64,000 nt of DNA. Origin: Sphingobacterium lactis. GTDB taxonomy: Bacteria > Bacteroidota > Bacteroidia > Sphingobacteriales > Sphingobacteriaceae. Positions 61,633 through 64,000 of the stretch are shown one piece after another. Every line of letters starts with the position of its first letter. Within the stretch, counting starts at the first letter, position 1. The position numbers and the translations under genes are program-made. The notes under the pieces are model-generated. The model was not told the origin of the DNA. It ran no database searches and saw only the letters and a program-made list of their open reading frames with translations. The stretch covers positions 2,666,001 to 2,730,000 of the forward strand of contig NZ_CP049246.1 in the NCBI RefSeq assembly GCF_011046555.1, written 5' to 3'.

Positions 61633-61667
61633 TTATTTAGAATGATTTTAAACTGATAACAAAAGTA
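61633..61667 (-). promoter_or_regulatory. -7 box and operator dyad of the cupin-transporter operon
   Basis: Read leftward, TACTTTTG (61667-61660) is a perfect -7 box. Four bases later comes the dyad with half-sites CAGTTTA (61655-61649) and TAAATAA (61639-61633) separated by AAATCATTC, nearly the same centre as AAATGATTC at 56131-56139. The cupin ATG is at 61606, 27 bp beyond the dyad. Confidence 0.6.
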
Positions 61668-61979
61668 TCTGTTTAAATATTTCATATTTGCAGGGAATTA
61701 TAAGGATTCAGCAGAAGAGGGAGTGAAGAGTGGTATTTGTGAGAGATTTTTAAAGGATTGGTTGGTTTATTTGAATATGGTCGATAAATGGATATTTATT
61801 CTTATTTTTTTAAAACCTGACCTCAAATCAAGCTTATAAAGCAAACAATCGAAGGTAATAACTCGGCGATCCTTGTGTAGGTTTAAAACATATTAAAGAT
61901 TCACGGCATGCAAACAGTTTTAAAATTGCTGGAGATCCCGTCTTTAGCATTCCAATCCACGCACACCATAAAAAACAAA

Positions 61980-62003
61980 ACCCTTCAATTTTATTTGAAG
62001 GGT
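61980..62003 (-). terminator. Terminator after the VOC-family gene
   Basis: ACCCTTCAA (61980-61988) pairs with TTGAAGGGT (61995-62003). Read leftward it is followed by TTTGTTTTTT. Confidence 0.7.
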
Positions 62004-62037
62004 AAATAGAATTTTCCTACTCGTTTCTCAATCAATA

Positions 62038-62409
62038 TTAACGATGTTGGTCAATCAAAATATTATTGCCATCCGGGTCTGTAAGGGTAATATATTCAGG
62101 ACCCGAAGTTGTTTCATTGGCTTCTCTTGTGAGGTTAATACCTAGACTTTTGAGATGACTTTGGATGTTGCGTACATCATCGAATTCCTCCAGGTTTTGG
62201 GCATTTCCATCCCAGCCTGGATTAAAAGTGATAATGTTTCCTTCAAACATTCCCTGAAAAAGACCAATTACGGCATTTTCGTTTTTTAATACTATCCAAT
62301 TTTGATCGATGTTTCCACCTTTGTATGTAAATCCTAATTTCTCATAGAATTCTTTTGATTGATGAATGTCTTTAACAGCAAGACTTATTGAAAATGCCCC
62401 TAATTTCAT
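62038..62409 (-). CDS. VOC family protein (glyoxalase/dioxygenase fold)
   Basis: A 123-residue single-domain VOC protein. FSISLAVKDIHQSKEFYEKLGF near the start (in part: VKDIHQSKEFYEKLGF) and the C-terminal EYITLTDPDGNNILIDQHR (GPEYITLTDPDGNNILID in full) are typical. Members bind a metal and act on small organic molecules, or confer drug binding, but the substrate is not predictable. It is followed by a terminator. The DUF2200 gene begins 47 bp upstream of its start on the same strand. Confidence 0.85.
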   Translation of the reverse strand: MKLGAFSISLAVKDIHQSKEFYEKLGFTYKGGNIDQNWIVLKNENAVIGLFQGMFEGNIITFNPGWDGNAQNLEEFDDVRNIQSHLKSLGINLTREANETTSGPEYITLTDPDGNNILIDQHR

Positions 62410-62456
62410 AATTGTTTATTTATTGTATTTTACTTTTTTAAAAGCAATAGCGCTAT

Positions 62457-62816
62457 CTACCTTAAAATCTTTTCGATTTTTTTCCCTTTTGCAAGTTCAT
62501 CAATCACCTTGTCCAGGTATCTTGCTTTTTTGGTAAGTGGGTTTTCGATTTCTTCAATCTTATAACCGCAAATTGTCCCTTTTATCAGTCCAGCATTAGG
62601 ATGCAGTTGTGCTCTGTCAAAAAAGGTTTCAAATGTCACTTTTTCATCAATAAGTTCCTGCAATTTTTTTTCATCAAAACCGGTGAGCCATTCTATTACT
62701 TGATGCAGCTCTGCCACCGTTCTACCTTTGCTCTCCACTTTAGCTACATAATGCGGATAAACCGATGCAAAAATCATTTTCGCAATGCGCTCGTTTTGTT
62801 TTTCATTTTCTTTCAT
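62457..62816 (-). CDS. DUF2200 family protein
   Basis: A 119-residue soluble protein. RIAKMIFASVYPHYVAKVE near residue 10, then VEWLTGFDEKKLQEL (as EVIEWLTGFDEKKLQ) and AGLIKGTICGYKIEEIENPLTKKARYLDKVIDELAKGKK (in part: GYKIEEIENPLTKKARYLD), is the full DUF2200 signature. Function unknown; the family occurs widely in Bacteroidota, Firmicutes and actinobacteria. It may be cotranscribed with the VOC gene. Confidence 0.85.
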   Translation of the reverse strand: MKENEKQNERIAKMIFASVYPHYVAKVESKGRTVAELHQVIEWLTGFDEKKLQELIDEKVTFETFFDRAQLHPNAGLIKGTICGYKIEEIENPLTKKARYLDKVIDELAKGKKIEKILR

Positions 62817-62924
62817 AGTTCAAATTTATGGTTGCAAAAATTATCCTTATAGGTACCAATATACCAACAATTTCAGCAAAATGGTAGAAAGGTTTGCATT
62901 CAAAAATACCGACAGTTTTTGAAG

Positions 62925-63098
62925 CTAATCAATTATTATTTTATAACCATATGAAAAGCTGTTGATTGAATTGGCATCATCGGTATTACCCTTGACTTTC
63001 AACAGTTTTGATTCGCTTTGAGGGGAGACTTCAATTAAATCAAAGCTGGTTACTTTTTTATTGGAATGATTAATAAGGCTGATACTGTGGTCTAGGAT
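62925..63098 (-). pseudogene. 3' remnant of a truncated gene
   Basis: On the reverse strand an open frame of 57 codons ends with TAG at 62927-62925 and reads like the end of a real protein (..VTSFDLIEVSPQSES.., ..NTDDANSINSFSYGYK..). It has no start codon near its head and is stopped by TAA at 63101. The upstream side is replaced by the palindrome-bearing spacer, so this looks like a truncated gene. I do not recognise the family. Confidence 0.4.
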
Positions 63099-63207
63099 TT
63101 AGATTTCAAAGGGATTGGTTCAGTTGCTCGAGGCCCACGCACAGGGCTTGAACCATCCCTTTAGTGGGGGTGGCTTCAATTGAAACAAAGCCGATCGCTT
63201 CGCTCTC

Positions 63208-63272
63208 GGTTTTGTTGTTTATGAAGGATTTGCTCAAACACGTTTGGCAAATCCTTCAGAAACAACAAAACC
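63208..63272. repeat. 65-bp near-perfect palindrome
   Basis: GGTTTTGTTGTTT (63208-63220) with TGAAGGATTTGC (63222-63233) are matched by GCAAATCCTTCA (63247-63258) and AAACAACAAAACC (63260-63272), with a single A/G mismatch, and the 13-base loop itself contains CAAAC/GTTTG. It lies beside the tRNA terminator. Confidence 0.65.
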
Positions 63273-63286
63273 CGACTTTAGTCGGG
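63271..63286 (-). terminator. tRNA-Ser terminator
   Basis: Read leftward from the tRNA 3' end, CCCGACT (63286-63280) pairs with AGTCGGG (63277-63271), followed by TTTTGTTG. The hairpin overlaps the 65-bp palindrome by two bases. Confidence 0.65.
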
Positions 63287-63298
63287 CTTTGATTTATT

Positions 63299-63386
63299 TG
63301 GCGGAGAGTGAGGGATTCGAACCCCCGAACCTGTGACAGTTAACGGTTTTCAAGACCGCCGCATTCGACCACTCTGCCAACTCTCC
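63299..63386 (-). tRNA. tRNA-Ser(UGA)
   Basis: The reverse strand gives a complete tRNA. Acceptor stem GGAGAGT pairs with ACTCTCC, followed by discriminator G and an encoded CCA (63301-63299). The anticodon loop is CTTGAAA, anticodon TGA at 63352-63350, reading UCA serine codons. The D arm is GCAGAGTGG-type, a long variable arm follows the anticodon stem, and the T arm contains GGTTCGAATCC. These are class II tRNA features, as required for serine. Confidence 0.95.
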
Positions 63387-63390
63387 GCGA

Positions 63391-63421
63391 CAAAAGTAGA
63401 AATTTTTGTACGCTCTCCAAA
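63391..63421 (-). promoter_or_regulatory. tRNA-Ser promoter
   Basis: Read leftward, TTTG (63421-63418), 19 bp, then TACTTTTG (63398-63391): a perfect Bacteroidota -33/-7 pair, ending four bases before the tRNA 5' end. Confidence 0.6.
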
Positions 63422-63593
63422 ACTTATTTGATATACCCCTGAAAATGAGCTTAATTATTTTCAGACTACAATCAGCTCCTTCAAAAACCGCCTTATTCCG
63501 CTACTTTTTCCCAATTCTGGTACTTTATTTTACCTGAAAACGTGTACTGTTTTGCCTCTCCTTAATCCCTAGTTTTGTTTCAAACGAAAGATT

Positions 63594-64000
63594 ATGCAAA
63601 AACAAAAAATCACACAGCTATTATTTACGCTATGCCTAGTCCTTGGCTTTACAATGGTGTTATCGTCGTGCAGCAAGGATGAGGGTGGGCCGTCGGATAG
63701 CGGCAATTATTTCATGAAAGCGAAGTTCAACGGTGAGCTTAAGGAGTTCAAACAACAGCCGAGTTTCCAGGGCGGGGGCAATGATGGCCGCTTGGAACAT
63801 ATCGTATTGGGTGCCGATGAGATCTATTTCAAGGATGTGAAACCGGGTGAGATGTCACCAGGATTTGTGATCGAAATATGGAATATCGGTGGCGACATTA
63901 AAAACGGTACTTACACTTATAACGGTGGTGGTGGTATCGATCGCGACGATGCAAACTCCTACAGCTTGAAATCCTATTACATGTTGGATGGCTATACGCG
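63594..64000 (+). CDS. Lipoprotein of unknown function, N-terminal part
   Basis: An ATG at 63594 opens a frame that runs to the window edge (135 complete codons). The signal has the lipobox VLSSC with the lipidated Cys at residue 26, then an acidic linker (SKDEGGPSDSG). The mature part contains a FMKAKFNGELKEF segment that resembles the start of small beta-rich lipoproteins of Bacteroidota. I cannot name a family. The stretch TAGTTTTG at 63570-63577 is a possible -7 box. Confidence 0.7.
   Translation, partial: MQKQKITQLLFTLCLVLGFTMVLSSCSKDEGGPSDSGNYFMKAKFNGELKEFKQQPSFQGGGNDGRLEHIVLGADEIYFKDVKPGEMSPGFVIEIWNIGGDIKNGTYTYNGGGGIDRDDANSYSLKSYYMLDGYT

Larger units (their letters stand above)
61607..62037. 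other. Intergenic region
   Basis: Besides the cupin promoter at its left end and the VOC terminator at its right end, this 431-bp AT-rich stretch shows only a 47-codon forward frame without a start codon (61862-62005), which I do not accept as a gene. Confidence 0.5.

Noticed and set aside
61862..62005. A 47-codon forward frame without start codon, ending in a terminator hairpin
   Set aside because: The translated end (..FKIAGDPVFSIPIHAHHKK..) vaguely suggests a HicA-like fragment, but it lacks the start, the catalytic region and an antitoxin partner.
52420..63386. Mobile island integrated at tRNA-Ser
   Set aside because: No integrase, no tRNA 3'-end duplicate and no direct repeats at the other border are visible. 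The lower GC of the region alone is not enough.

Overview
The window reads as a chromosomal segment of a Bacteroidota bacterium of the family Sphingobacteriaceae, probably Sphingobacterium or a close relative. The support is gene content typical of that group (DUF3822-rsmD-coaD, OxyR with the C199/C208 pair, a SulP carrier, a class A beta-lactamase of the Bacteroidota type, TonB receptor plus DUF4374 lipoprotein) and many promoters that fit the Bacteroidota consensus TTTG-N19-21-TAnnTTTG rather than -35/-10 boxes. Genus is inferred from general resemblance; no search was run.

Layout. 0-5 kb: the start of an S9 peptidase, a RecD-like helicase, the DUF3822-rsmD-coaD operon and a DbpA-type RNA helicase. 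5-6 kb: a gene-poor stretch with a candidate small RNA, a 122-bp inverted-repeat element and a short direct repeat. 6-12.5 kb: OmpA lipoprotein, TauE/SafE permease, HAD phosphatase, serine hydrolase, MazG, OxyR and riboflavin synthase. 12.6-12.9 kb: two more small RNAs of the same design. 13-22 kb: NhaA, a NatAB-like ABC exporter, EngB, UbiA, TopA and Cmk. 22-28.5 kb: an aminotransferase, DUF1573, and the Kdo genes kdsD and kdsA flanking RecQ. 28.5-46 kb: mixed accessory and housekeeping genes (DUF1877, DUF4256, beta-lactamase, SulP, bestrophin, GH25, thioredoxin, CorC/HlyC, a sugar-kinase-like gene with a CBM9-like partner, Lhr-like helicase plus PdeM, a sugar porter, several unknowns). 46.2-46.6 kb: a nested inverted-repeat array. 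46.7-49 kb: a tightly overlapping four-gene membrane operon of unknown role. 50.2-51.2 kb: gene-poor, with a second copy of the inverted-repeat element. 52.4-61.6 kb: an iron-siderophore island. 62-64 kb: VOC and DUF2200 proteins, a truncated gene, a long palindrome, tRNA-Ser(UGA) and the start of a lipoprotein gene.

The strongest candidate for a little-described system is the 52.4-61.7 kb island. It joins a TonB-dependent receptor and a DUF4374 surface lipoprotein (the XusA/XusB-type capture pair known from Bacteroides) to a complete FatBCDE/YclNOPQ-type ABC importer led by a cupin gene. An AraC-family regulator is encoded between the two outer-membrane parts. Three separate promoters in the island carry the same 23-bp dyad (TTATTTA-N9-TAAATAA type) 4-5 bp downstream of the -7 box. 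The receptor promoter also has TTCCGTAT repeated at exactly 21 bp, as expected for AraC-family activation. Second in interest is a family of three free-standing ~70-80 nt transcripts, each with a terminator loop rich in C and two of them with promoters matching the consensus closely.
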